From Xiphydria camelus (taxonomy: Eukaryota; Arthropoda; Insecta; Hymenoptera; Xiphydriidae): 64,000 nt of DNA. The notes under the pieces were generated by a model, which saw nothing but the letters and a program-made list of their open reading frames with translations, did no database searches and was not told the DNA's origin. Below are positions 34,472 through 48,266 of this stretch, piece after piece. Numbering within the stretch: the first letter of the stretch is position 1; the number at the start of each line of letters is the position of its first letter. The stretch covers positions 5,900,001 through 5,964,000 of the forward strand of contig OY783192.1 in NCBI GenBank assembly GCA_963678675.1, given 5' to 3'. A program made the translations under genes and the position numbers.

Positions 34472-34707
34472 TTGTGGAAGAAAAATTATCGACGTCTCTA
34501 AATATACGTTATATAAAAAATTTGTGCTTTTATTATATTTTTATAAGAAGCTTTCTTCCAATAGATATGTCATTATGAAAATTAATATATTTCTCTATGA
34601 AATTGTCCTTATCGTAACGGAGTATATTAATTTTCATAATCAACGTATCGGATAAAAGCTTTGCATACAATTATATTAATTTCAATACAAATAGTTTTAG
34701 AGTGTAG
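34472..34707. repeat. TTATGAAAATTAATA palindrome, copy 1
   Basis: ATTATGAAAATTAATATA and its complement face each other around TCTATGAAATTGTCCTTATC. The copy at 62164-62364 has the same order. Outer ends are roughly TGTGGAAGAAAAATT and AGTTTTAGAGTG. Confidence 0.65.
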
Positions 34708-37372
<2,665 letters not shown>

Positions 37373-38675
37373 ATAAGGAGGTTACATTGAAAGCCGCTGT
37401 TCTTCTGTAGATGGCTCTAACTACTAATGTCGTGCGCAGCGACTAATACTTCTCGTATCACTCTAACAATAAGTTATGGACATTTGTCATTAAGATTCAG
37501 TCATTAAACAGTCATTTTTGGTTAATATAAGTCTATGTCTATAATCGAAGAAAATGGAACGCTTCAAGTTGTTTTCTCGATGTGTACTTCTACACTGCTC
37601 AGATTTTAAAAAAAAGTGGTACTACAGCTCATCAATTACTCGTGCTGACTTACGTATGCTGAATCTGTTCCATCAGAAACAGTATGTAGAGGGACTGGTT
37701 TCATCGCTTCAAAAGTGGAAACTGTGATGTTCACGACAAACAACGGCCAGGTCAAACGAAGAAGTTCGAAGATGAACAACTGCAAGTTCTATTGGAAGAA
37801 AGCCCTACTCAAACGCTCCAAGAATTGGCTGAACAGCTTGAAATCGATACAATTCTACAATTTCACGACGTCAACATGCCATGGGAAAGATTCGAAAAGA
37901 AGGAAAGTGGCTGCCACATGAATTGACCGAAAATGCCACTGCTGATCGTCTGAACATCTCGATTTCTTTGTTCGCAAAGCATAAAGAGAAGAGTTTTTTG
38001 TGGCGTATCGCAATCAGTGATGAGAAATGGATCTATTTCGATAACCCCCAAAATGCAAAAAATCATGAGTTGATCTTGGCCAACCATCAACGTCGATATC
38101 AAAATGAAACATCCACGGTCACAAAACAATGCCTTCAATTTGGTGTGATATGGAAAGTGTCGTTTATTATGAGCTGTTGAAACCAAATGAAACAATTACC
38201 GCCGAATGTTATCAACAACAATGGGAGCGTTTAAATGATAATTTAATACAAAAACGACCATCAATTGCATGAAATCGCCGAAAAGTGATTCTTCTTCATG
38301 ACAACGCTCGGCCTCATGTTGCTAGAGTCGTGAAAGAAAACATGAAACACGTGAAACATTGATGGAGCTTGAATGGGAAGTTCTCCCGCACCCAGCGTAG
38401 CCCCGAGTGATTATCGTTTGATTAGATCGATGCAACACGACTTTGGAAGATACACACCTCCATAATTACCAAGAAGTGAAAAATTGGGTTGCTGAGTGGA
38501 TTAGCTCAAAAAGTAGACAATTCTTTCGTCACAGAATTCAACTTCTGCCAGAAAAGTGGGAAAAAGTTATAGCTTCCGAAGGCAAATACTTCGATTGAGG
38601 TATTCACACATTTTATAACGACATAATGTTTTTGAAACAAGAAAAAAACAGCAGCTTTCAATGCAACCCCCTCTA
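37373..38675 (+). mobile_element. mariner-family DNA transposon, dead copy
   Basis: The 1.3-kb size is standard for mariner. Terminal repeats at 37373 (AGGAGGTTACATTGAAAGCC) and the complement of 38640-38675 (GGTTGCATTGAAAGCTGCTG core) agree over about 28 of 35 bases. Each end adjoins a TA. The interior encodes a broken mariner transposase on the + strand. Confidence 0.9.
37554..38598 (+). pseudogene. mariner transposase, multiply broken
   Basis: The region has the expected length for a transposase of about 345 residues but needs several frame changes and contains stop codons. The N-terminal helix-turn-helix part is decayed. A long + frame at 37881-38180 carries DEKWIYFDNP, the motif with the first catalytic Asp. 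ILLHDNARPHVARV at about 38288-38330 carries the second. At about 38388-38415 the usual HPAYSPDLAPSDY region reads HPA, then APSDY, with the bases for the third catalytic Asp apparently missing. The copy cannot make active transposase. Confidence 0.9.
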
Positions 38676-39768
38676 ATATATACTCCTTTCATGCTGGAAA
38701 AAGTATTTACGTCGACGACCTGTACGGAATTTCAGAGTTCCTTAAGAATCTGTCGGGTCGAGGCGGGATGTTGAAATGAATCGTCAATGCTGTTAGACCT
38801 GTAGTGAATTTGTGTAATGAATTTATTATTTCGTAGAGATATATTTAAATTGTTCAATGCGTTAGAGTAGAATTGATTTAAAAATTGCTTAGAGTGGTCT
38901 TGGAATAAATTTTTTTTATATCTATTAGTATATGCTTCGCATATTAACATACCAAATGGACATCACACGTGGATATATTTTCGAAATGTACTTATATTTG
39001 TTCTAAATTCTAAGTCGATGCATATTTTAGAAGCCGTATCGCGTTTTGATCCGGATTACCTACCTGACACTGTGCGAATTTTCTTCCTGGATCTTTTTCC
39101 GGAGCCACTCTTCGTCTCTTCCATCTTTCTCACCCTCCTCTACCTCCTTTTAGTCTCTTCCCTTTGACCCAATCTCCCTGCTAGTCTTAATAATACCTTT
39201 TTCTCGGGTTCGTACCCAGGAATCTGTTTAATGTTTACCGTAGATGTGGAGCGTGTTTTCGGATCTCTTTTCGAATTACATCGAGTCCTTCGCACAGCGG
39301 AGTTCTCTCTTAAATTTTGTAAAGCATTTTTGTCTCCGGGGTGAGAGCTTCCCTCCCTCGGGCTTTGTATGTATATGCGCGAGGAGCAGGTGTGGAGAGT
39401 CGTCTAGGTAATCGAAATGAGATCTAGTAGGGGAGCAATTCTACGATATAATGTTGAGGATGTAATAGGAATTTAATGGAGTTGGACTAAATTTTATTCG
39501 TAACAATTCGACATGAGAATCACATTTTGTATTAGTTATAAACAGAATTAATTGTATTATTTCATTCATTTCCAATCATCTGCAATAATTTATTCAGTTA
39601 CAGTAGCCACTGAATCTTAACGAGGAAAAGTCCAATGTCGGTTTCATTGTCGTGTTTAATTCAGTTTCCATTTTACGTTAACAATATGGAAAGACGATAA
39701 TCCAGATAAAAAGACGCAGTATCAAATTACGATAAATTCTTCGGAATATTGTGTCTCATTGATTCGCT
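38676..39768. other. Intergenic, nothing recognised
   Basis: AT-rich sequence without gene-like frames or repeat arms. Confidence 0.4.
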
Positions 39769-39939
39769 ATATACAGCATGAGCTCCTACGTGCAGGGCAG
39801 TGATGCGGTTGCATATCGAGTGAAACGACCTGTCGTTAAGTTATTATCGAGATATCAGAGGAAATCGATTGACGATCGGTGTATCATTTGATATGCAGCA
39901 ACATCACTGGCTTATAAATAAAATAGTCATGCTGTATAC
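39769..39939. repeat. MITE-like inverted repeat
   Basis: TATACAGCATGA and TCATGCTGTATA mark the ends. Further in, GGCAGTGATGCGGTTGCATA pairs with the complement of TATGCAGCAACATCACTGGC. TA-rich ends would suit a Tc1/mariner MITE, but this is uncertain. Confidence 0.65.
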
Positions 39940-40440
39940 AGTCGATGGTAAGAACCGTAACCTCATAGATTACAATGAATAATTAAAAAATTGACCACAA
40001 GAAGCTGCTAAAACTGTGATCTCTTTTTGATATTCTTTTATTTTCTTCATTTACCACCTTATATAGACTTCCAGAGGACCACCGTAGATTTATAGTAACC
40101 CATAGTAACCCCCTGTTTTTACGGATTTACTGCTATTTAAAGGGACTAAGATATAAAGAGATGGCCCTCAGCGAGTTAAATTAGCAACAATTATCAAGAC
40201 TATACTTTTAAGACACTTTCGGAAATCATAGAAATAAAAAATAGGAATTACATAGAAACTTTCCAAGAATACTTATAAGAGATATAATTAAAGAATGTAT
40301 TTTAGTTTATAGGATGTAATACCGATGCAGCAGGATGAACTTGGTTTAAGTTGAATAAGCCATTAAGAATTTTTTCCTTCTAATTTACATTGGCAGGGAA
40401 AATAGTGGATGCATCTATACATTGAAAACAATGGAAGAAA

Positions 40441-40566
40441 TAGTATCTTATGTAATTAGGCGGAAATCCGAGGTTTTTTCAGACTGTGTTTAATTAGGTC
40501 GTAACGTGCTACGACGACCTAAACACAGTCTTAAAAATCCGAGGATTTCAGCCGAATGACATGCTA
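40441..40566. repeat. Hairpin repeat related to 13041-13100
   Basis: AGACTGTGTTTAATTAGGTC at 40479-40498 faces the complement of GACCTAAACACAGTCTTA across a short loop with ACGTGCTACG. The left half matches 13041-13100 closely. Confidence 0.75.
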
Positions 40567-40570
40567 TTTT

Positions 40571-40787
40571 TTCTCACGAATGCCCATTTCTCGAAACAAA
40601 AGAAACAGAAGTATACACGGCTCATTTCACGTTGCGATTATCAGTTTGGAAAAAGGGCCCACTTCGGACTAAAAATAAGCAATCTTTTAACAGCCTGCGG
40701 ACTCCTGGTCGGTGTCACGCGGGAAAAATGCCATCTTACGGTCTAAAAATAGGCTGGAAAAGGCCTCGAAATGGGCATGAGTGGGGA
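40571..40787. repeat. Inverted repeat with loose internal repeat
   Basis: TCACGAATGCCCATTTCTCGA pairs imperfectly with TCGAAATGGGCATGAGTG. Inside, GGACTAAAAATA and GGTCTAAAAATAGGC are a loose direct repeat. Confidence 0.5.
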
Positions 40788-41747
40788 AAAAGCATTTACC
40801 CAGCGCTCTATCTGGCGGATGCACCCAGTGTTTTATACTTGGCAATGCTTTCCGACGGTAACGATCGAATAAGATATGGTTTCTCTCGACGCGGAGTGCG
40901 CGTGTATTGTACAATTTGGAAAAAGCGGTACGAAGAACCGAAGTGGAATGCAGATCCGAGGAAACGGAGGGAACTGCAACGCATCGCATCTCGGTGAGTG
41001 TCCGCGAATAAAACTCGCTGCGCGCGAGCGCATCCGTTCTAGCGATGCTATTTGGGCGGGGTGGGTAAAAGCGCCCGACTGCCCTCGCGAAGTCAGCACG
41101 AAAACCCGGATGCGCGCGGTGTTGCAGGCGCACAGGGGTTCGTTTTCCGGGAGCGGCGGAGGGACTCGAGGGGTTAACAACCCCTTGCTTCGCGGTGTCA
41201 CCTAAGCGCCCAACGGAGCCCCTTGGCTTGTTTCGTGTTCACTGCTCAGGGCCTCCGACTTTTATAGGCATCGAGCTTACTTTTACATCGAACCTTGGGG
41301 GGGAGCTTATACGCACTTTCCAAAGCTACGGGGACGTGGGCTTTACGCGACTGTGCCGCTTACGGAAAAAACTGCTCGCGTATCTCGTCACTCATAGAAT
41401 GATGGCGGTCCACGAGTATATCGCGTCGTAGGGCAAAGAACATTTTTTGTCCTTATCTCCCGTCAATGCATACTCTATCGTTTCATTTTTATTCGTGCGA
41501 TATTTTATCTTTCATCGAAAAGATCGATACCGGTAATATTACACTGTAAAAAGTTCTGCGATGTGGATCTTCATATAATAAATTGTATAATAAATTGTAT
41601 AATATAAACTACCATGATTTAATGTTTCAAAAAATATGACTGCACCGCACTGGAAAAACATCCGAAAACCTTCATATGTACTTCTTTTATTGTAAACGCA
41701 GTAAAATTTACTCTGGTACCAATCTTTCCGCGTTCCTAAAAAAGTTC
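40788..41747. other. Intergenic, nothing recognised
   Basis: GC-rich, with frames open on both strands at 40690-41430. None resembles a known protein. Confidence 0.4.
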
Positions 41748-42244
41748 TACACAGAGAAAAAGAATTAGTTGGATCTACTAAAAATTGTTTGCGGGGTCGC
41801 AAGTAATTATTTATTTAGATCAATTAAATCTTTTTTCATATTAATTAAATATTTCTTCCCTGCAATCATATAGGTACTATTTCACACGCTTAAAGAAAAT
41901 GTGTTTCATTCAATCATCGGTGAGATTGAATACGGTGAACCTCACGGTGCAATTATTGTTTCATTTAGATATTCACTTGTTTCAACTTCGATTTGGTTGC
42001 TTCAGCTCTATTTATTTCTCCTTACAATCTTATGGCATTGGAACAATAAATTGCACCGCGAGGTTCGCCATATTTAACTCCACCGATAGTTGAATGAAGC
42101 AAATGTTTTTTTCAGCGCATGATTATAAGGAAGATAATTAATTGACGTATTAAAAGATTTCATTGATATAAATAATTAATAACCTGCGACCCCGCAAGTA
42201 ATTTTCTGCAGTAGCAGACCCAACTAATTCTTTTTTCTCTGTAT
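41748..42244. mobile_element. Outer shell palindrome, second copy of the 25459 shell
   Basis: Ends TACACAGAGAAAAAGAATTA and TTTTTTCTCTGTA. The left arm matches the complement of the right arm of 25459-25891 along about 140 bases, including AGTTGGATCTACTAAAAATT and ATAGGTACTA. The centre holds a different palindrome (41889-42117). Confidence 0.82.
41889..42117. mobile_element. Inner palindrome nested in 41748-42244
   Basis: Arms pair TTCATTCAATCATCGGTG and CGGTGAACCTCACGGTGCAA with the complement of the right side. Ends are GCTTAAAGAAAATG and its counterpart GCTGAAAAAAACAT, a weakened form of the shared terminus. Confidence 0.75.
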
Positions 42245-43615
42245 ACAAATGTATAATTTATCGACGCTTATCCGCGCTGTGGATCTCGCGTAGTCAAATG
42301 TCCGAAGGGCAGAGAAATGGGTTTCGGCGAGAGGTCGTTCGGTATCAGATGAAAAAAATCGTTCCAATCGTACAAAGTCGGGGCGCGTGCCCGCGGTGGG
42401 GTGTATCCCCGACGCGCATTCATCGATTCACTCCTCCACACAACCCGCGGCTATACATAAGTATCTCGGCCGAGTCGTACGAATAAAAGTGGGCGGCAAA
42501 TTAATCGGCCGCGGTAATTACAGCCATTAATACTAGGTAGCGCGCGAGTCCAGGTGTATCACGGGGGTTGCGCTTAATTATACATCTCGTAAGTAAATCA
42601 ATTTAATGCTCGGCAACTCCATTTCGGCGGATCCTGAAAGGACGACTAACTAGCCTCGGGGCACCTGCCGCTGAAGGAAGGTGGCGCGCGACCGCGCAGG
42701 ACCTCTCGCGCGCGCATTAGCAGGATAAGATGCCGCGAGATAAATACCTTCTCGCGGTGTAATCATAAAGGCAGAAAAGCAGGTGAAAAACGGGGGCACG
42801 GCGCGCGCGTACACGTATATAGATCGGCGTATCGGGGGAGTGTCTCTTCTTCCTTAATTTACACGGCAGGACTCCGGACTCACGCTTTGATCCCTCGTAT
42901 TTCACACTCCGCTCTCCTTTCGCTTTCTCGCGCGACGAGTCGTCGTTGGCTCATATGCAGGCGTGCCTGGCGCACGTATAGGTGTACGACTCTCACACGT
43001 TCGCCGCGCCGCTTCGATAGGTTGATACCTGCGCGAGGACACGCGACCCGCACGCGTCCTCGAGAAGGAGATCGGTGATCGCTCTCGCGGAAGAATTTTT
43101 CGGAAAGGCACGCGATACGCGGCGAGACGACGAGGCGAAATTTATATTCGAAGGCGCGCACACGCCCACCTGTTGTCCGCGGCGACGGCGAGTTTTCCAA
43201 GGACTCGCCGCGGCGCGCGCGTCCTTAGCGATTTAAAGCGGCCGGCAAAAGGATTCGCCATATGGTCCTTGCGGCTGGACGGCGCGCGAGGATCGAGCAG
43301 TCGACTTTCGGGGGCCCAACGGTGCTTCGGGGAAGCGGGCCCATTTATTTGGCGTGTGCTGTATAATTAGGACTCGGGAGAACTCGGCGGCCCGCTCTCC
43401 GTCGAGTTTATTGCTTTTTCGACGGTCCTCCGCGCGCGCGGGCGCGCGGTTAAACAAGTTTCGGAAATATATTGCGCTTCGGTGCGCTCCTCCTGACGCG
43501 GAGCCCTCTCCTACGGGCGGCCTGTACTCCGGTGGCGACGTTTCCTTTCGCTGTCGCGCGTGCGCGCGCTTTGTTGGTGGGTGCGAGGGGTGCCGATGAT
43601 TTTTATTCGTTCGAC
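42245..43615. other. GC-rich intergenic sequence
   Basis: CpG-rich with overlapping Arg-rich frames on both strands. No gene or repeat is recognised. Confidence 0.4.
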
Positions 43616-44400
43616 GAAACGATCGAAGTGGAGACAAATTTTACGGCAGATGTATACCTAGCTGATCATTTGACGTTTTTAATTTGCACTTGCGGCAAAT
43701 AATTTGTAGATTCGTCTCGCGCTTTTGCTTGCAAGAATATACGGCATGCACAGAAAACAATGATTTTGCAGTTTTACAATTAGCAAAACTAGGCCCTGCT
43801 GAGAACTCTTTGCTATCGCGATAAGAATATTACCTGAAGCAACAAAAGATACGTTCAATAGTGGTAAAAGTATATTTGCTGGGATGGCAAACATTTTTAC
43901 CGAAAGAAACTTCATCGCGATTGCAGTTACATTTGCTATTATCGGGCATGTCTTTTGCTGTCATAGGTAATATTTATGTCGTGACGGTAAACAATTTCCA
44001 GCGAAATCTAGTTCTGCTAAGGCTGCAAAATCACTTTTTTTTCGTGTATACGAACGAAATCTCACTCGAGGGGATTTCGAGGGTTTTTGAGAAATTAGAG
44101 ACCGATGAAGGAGAAGAGGAGAGGGAGAGAGAAAAGGAAGGAAAGGGAAACGATCGGAATAGAGACAAGTTCTACGGTAGATGTATAACTGATCATTTAA
44201 CATTTTTAATTTGCACTTTCGGCAAATAATTCGTAGATTCATCTCGCATTTCTCCTAGAAAAAGTATACGGTATACGAACGTGCTCTCATTCGAGAGGAA
44301 CTCGAGGGTTTTTGAGGAATTAGAAACTGATGGAGGAGAACGAGAGAAAGAGGGAGAGAAAGGAAAGGAAAACCGCTCCGAAACTTCGAGGCCGAGTCAT
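43616..44400. repeat. Tandem duplication with an inserted MITE
   Basis: 43616-43760 and 44150-44285 are direct copies (GATCATTT(G/A)AC(G/A)TTTTTAA, GGCAAATAATT(T/C)GTAGATTC). 44047-44145 and 44273-44390 are likewise copies (TATACGAACG, CGAGGGTTTTTGAG(A/G)AATTAG). Without the insert the period is about 230 bases with just over two copies. Confidence 0.72.
43763..44037. mobile_element. MITE inserted in first tandem unit
   Basis: GATTTTGCAG..TTA at the left and TAAGGCTGCAAAATCACTTT at the right are complementary. Arms also share GGTAATATT(T/C)... It is missing from the second tandem unit, so it inserted after duplication or was lost from the other unit. Confidence 0.68.
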
Positions 44401-44810
44401 CGCGCCGTCGGAGACCGTTCGGAAGGAATAGGTTTCGGAGGTCCTCGGCGTAACGTGGCCCGCGGTTGCGGCACGGGGGTGAGGATTTTTTCATCGTTTC
44501 GCCATCTGTTGGAAATTGCCCGCTTCCGTAAAACGGGAACTCATTTAAATATAGGCTGTTTTGGGGAATTTAACAGACGTACAAAAACAGAGCCGACGCG
44601 CGGGCGGGGCGACGCGGCGGCGAGTGACGCGAGCCGTTTGGGTCGGGCTCGTGTTATGGTGGTAAATTAAAATTGTACGTTAATTTGACTTTCTCTTCGT
44701 TGCGTCTCGCGGAACGAGAATTCTCCTCCTTCCGACATTTCGCTTATTGAAAATCGAGGTACGTGACGAGGCGGAGGCTTTTTTTTAGATACCAATGTAT
44801 CCAGTTTGAT

Positions 44811-45026
44811 ATAGGGTAGAGTAGGGCTAAAAGTGTCGGAGGTTGAAAGTGGCATTCGATAGATTTTCATAAACGAACCATTTCGTTTATTCGCAATGAG
44901 GTTTCTTTAGCAACTGTCGCATGCGGAGACTACTTCTACGTAACGCGATTATCAAGTAATCAATTATTCTTTAAGACAAGCCGACTGGTACTTTTAATCC
45001 TACGGCACTTTTAGCTTCACTCTACC
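44811..45026. repeat. Inverted repeat, TAGGGTAGAGTAGGGCTAAA family
   Basis: ATAGGGTAGAGTAGGGCTAA at the left pairs with the complement of TTAGCTTCACTCTACCATA at the right. A second right-hand end (TTTAGCTCCGTTCTGCCCTA) occurs at 45369-45388. Confidence 0.65.
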
Positions 45027-45440
45027 ATACCGAAAAAACATATGCAAAAAAGATTCGTAGCAGCATTTAAGATTTATACATTGAGAAAAAAATACAGTAG
45101 ATTTAATTAAATCGGCGGTTATGGGTAGGTGAATGCAGATTTAATTACTTGGAGTAACAATTGACTCGAATGGACTGCAACTTGTTTCCTTCAAATAGCC
45201 ATTAATCGTTATAACCAAATTTATTAGTCGAAGCAAATAATTCTGCATTCCCGCAGATTTAATTGAATATACAATTTTTTTCTCTCAGTGTACGTAACGC
45301 AATTATTAGTCAATTATCTTTTTAAACTAGCTGATTGCTACATATGCAAAATATTTTGCCCCTTTGCATTTTTAGCTCCGTTCTGCCCTATCAAAAAGAA
45401 ATGAAAACACACGCAAAAAACATTCGCAATAGCATTTAAG
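44936..45440. repeat. Direct duplication separated by a palindrome
   Basis: 44936-45072 and 45291-45440 are diverged direct copies beginning TACGTAACGC and ending GCATTTAAG. The palindrome at 45077-45292 fills the junction between them. Confidence 0.65.
45077..45292. mobile_element. Shared-terminus palindrome at a duplication junction
   Basis: TACATTGAGAAAAAAATACA and TTTTTTTCTCTCAGTGTA are the ends. Arms share AGATTTAATT. Interior repeats (GTTATAACC-like) are weakly paired. Confidence 0.72.
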
Positions 45441-45553
45441 GGCCCTCTGTCAGTTCTAAGAACTTTGAAAATCCGTAGAAGAGAACTGAGAACGTTTTGT
45501 GAATTTTTTTTAATACTGCCAACCGCAATAATGTTGACAAAGAGCCCTTAAAA
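45435..45553. repeat. Small MITE, TTAAGGGC(C/T)CT termini
   Basis: TTTAAGGGCCCTCTGTCA and its near complement TTGACAAAGAGCCCTTAAA bound a 119-base unit directly after the duplicated block. Confidence 0.7.
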
Positions 45554-46162
45554 TTTATAGGGAAAAGATATGTTACAGTACATATATCGACATGCCCACG
45601 GATCGACGATTAAAGATAACGGTACCGGACTCCACACGCCGCGATTCGCACATTCCCCACGTGGGCGCATGCGTTCGGTTCCAACCGTAGACCGCCCGGG
45701 AGCCAACGTGCGCGACGCGCACCCCTAAAGCGCGCCAGCGGAGAGAGCAAGTCGCAGAACGCGCCCGGATTTCACGTAATTTCGGGTTTCGCCGGTAAAT
45801 GGTATCGCGTTTCTTAGGACGTCGGGCCGAAATACGCTCCGCATTGTCAATGCCACGCCACCTGAGGGTGGGGTGGCAGTCGGGGCCCCCTTCGTCCCCT
45901 TCCTCGGGGCTAGCACGCGCTTCGTTTCTATAAAGGAGTTTTTTACTCGAAAGATAAAAAACAAGGAACCCCGGAGTAAAAGCAAAAAGGGGGGGAGGGG
46001 GCTCGGGACGCGTGGCCTGCACACGACGCCATTCTTCCTCAACCCCCTCGACGTCGTCGCGTGGAAGTGAAAATTCGTTGAAACCACCGCGCGCGACGGA
46101 ATTTTTCGTACACTGAATAAATTCGATCGCGAACATTTATTTGTTGTATTCGATGTGAGCCA
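45554..46162. other. Intergenic, nothing recognised
   Basis: GC-rich. Minus-strand frames up to 187 codons resemble nothing known and overlap other open frames. Confidence 0.35.
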
Positions 46163-46648
46163 ATATCGCGTTATTAATGCCAAAAGGTCGTATGCGCCAA
46201 GAAGTGACTTTATAAAGCCAAAAGGGCGTATACAAATTTTTTCTTGTTCACTTAATTTTGTCTAAATACGAATTAATGAAATGAAACAAAAATTCGAAAC
46301 TTAAAAGCAAAAGTCGATACACCCTTTTGGCATTAAATTCATTAAAAATCACAAAAACTAATGCCATAAGGGCGTATCAATCTTAAGCTAATACTTGTAT
46401 GTATATCGATACGCTCTTATGCCATTAGTTTTCGTCATATTTAAGAGACTTAATGCTAAAAGGGCGTATCGACTACATCCTTTAGTTTTGCCTTAGGTTT
46501 TTCAAATTTTTATTTTTCCATTTTTAGACCTTTACGCGTATTTCTATCAGTTGCGAGAATACATTTTTTGAATAAGCCATTTGGCTTTTACAATGATAAA
46601 AGGGCGTAAAATGGTGTATACGACCTTTTGGCATTAGTGACGCGATAT
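46163..46648. mobile_element. Self-similar palindrome of GCCAAAAGGGCGTAT motifs
   Basis: The outer ends ATATCGCGT(T/C)A(T/C)TAATGCC are complementary. Inside, about eight copies of AATGCCAAAAGGGCGTAT occur in alternating orientation (near 46175, 46215, 46316, 46361, 46408, 46450, 46592 and 46615), making palindromes within a palindrome. No protein. Confidence 0.82.
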
Positions 46649-47544
46649 AATAAATGATCATTTTTAATCGACGCGTACATCGATCGATCGATTTTTCATC
46701 GCATGTCGCATATCCAACCCGTATGAATTTCGATTTCTTCGTTATTCAACGCTCGGTAAACCTTTCAATGTCTATACGCCTTTCGATTGGCTCAAGGCGC
46801 GTCGAACGAGAAATATCGAATTCAAGTCGAGTGTTTGCATCGGTGAATGATGCACTTCGGGTAGCTAAAATCACGTATATACTTATCGGTCCAGGCTCCC
46901 TGAGACACCTCCTGAGCGTTTCTCGGATTTTGACCCAAAACCGTTCTTTCGGTCCTCGAAAACGACCCTCCATTCTCTTCCTATACATATACGCGCGACT
47001 CTCTCCGCACGGAGTGCCGCGTGACATGTTGGCACAGTTCTCGACAAAAGATCGAAGTGCGGTGTTGTGCAGCAGCGCGGGGTAAGTTCGATCGAATAAC
47101 TGCGCGCATCCTCCGCCAACGCTCGACAAGGGCAACGAAAGAAAACGGGTCCTTTGTCCTGCGGCCACGCGCTCGCGGCTCTGTAATTTTACCGATCCAT
47201 CGCGATCGTATTACCCTTTAAACCGGTACCGCGTATGGGTACGTCGCTATGCGCGCTTCTATCGATAGACGATCGCCGATATAGCGTCGTCGCGTTGGTG
47301 ACTTTCTCGCTCGACGAGCGATGAGAGCAAAAGCGGAGTGTATAGGAAAGTGCACTTGACATTTCGGATATTCGGATACCTTATTTTAAAGATCTGACTT
47401 CGCCGTAAGAAAACGAGAGAATTCGGTCCTCTCACTACATTTTTTTGTAGATTCTGCAAATTTGGACAAAATTATTCACCTTGTATTTTCCGTTTTTTAT
47501 TCTTCGTGTTCAGCCTTATTTAAGCAGGAAAATTATATTTGAAA
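46649..47544. other. Intergenic, nothing recognised
   Basis: Mixed composition. Frames at 46654-47168 are open on both strands and unlike known proteins. Confidence 0.35.
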
Positions 47545-47648
47545 ATGCAGCATACGTCATAGTATTGCAAGTCTATCTCTCTCGCACTTGTTGTTTGGTA
47601 CAACAAGTGCGTCTCTCACTGTTTCTCGATGATGTCATAATGCAGTAA
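47545..47648. repeat. 100-base imperfect hairpin
   Basis: The core GCACTTGTTG and CAACAAGTGC form a perfect 10-bp stem over a 7-base loop. Flanks (AGCATACGTCATAG, CTCTCTC and counterparts) extend the pairing imperfectly to about 100 bases. The size would suit a pre-miRNA or a small MITE. No known miRNA seed was recognised. Confidence 0.5.
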
Positions 47649-47820
47649 CGAGAAGCGCACTTATGAAGCGCACTCTGCGAATAATTAATTTGTCAAACAT
47701 TTTCTTCTTCGCGTGACATTGAATATGTACGCAGAGTACAAATTGAATTAAAAAATATGAATATTTCTTTTATACGCGATAATCCTATTCCGGCAGAATT
47801 TGCTAGAGAACTGTAAAGCA

Positions 47821-48266
47821 TCCCCTAGACGGTCAATATTATACGCATATACGTTTATACGTTTATACGTATTGAAGGGCTATGTTGATCGTTTAGGAGA
47901 GCTTCAAACACATTGACAGCATATTGAAGCATGCTGATAGAAATTTATATTGAAGTGTGTATTGATGGAAACTATATTTATGCTCATATTGACGTTTATG
48001 AGGTATATTGATCAATATTTGCATCAGTCTTGTTTCAGATATCGAAGTGTGAGCACCTACGTGAAGGCCGACGCAAGTGAAAAATCAGAGTCCGAACGTG
48101 ATTTTGTTTTGCTCTTAATTACACTTTATCGTGATTTAAAAAATTATTAAAAATGTCCAGTCGTCGTATTGATAGAGCTATATTGAAGCTACATTAAAGC
48201 GTATTGATGAGACCTTCAATATATTGATAAATGCATATTGATCAATAATATTGACCGTCTAGGGGG
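47821..48266. mobile_element. MITE-like element, CCCCTAGACGGTCAATATTA termini
   Basis: CCCCTAGACGGTCAATATTA at 47822 is exactly complementary to TAATATTGACCGTCTAGGGG at 48247. Both halves are rich in TATTGA-type words, a degenerate sub-repeat. A mid-region frame of 66 codons is probably chance. Confidence 0.8.
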
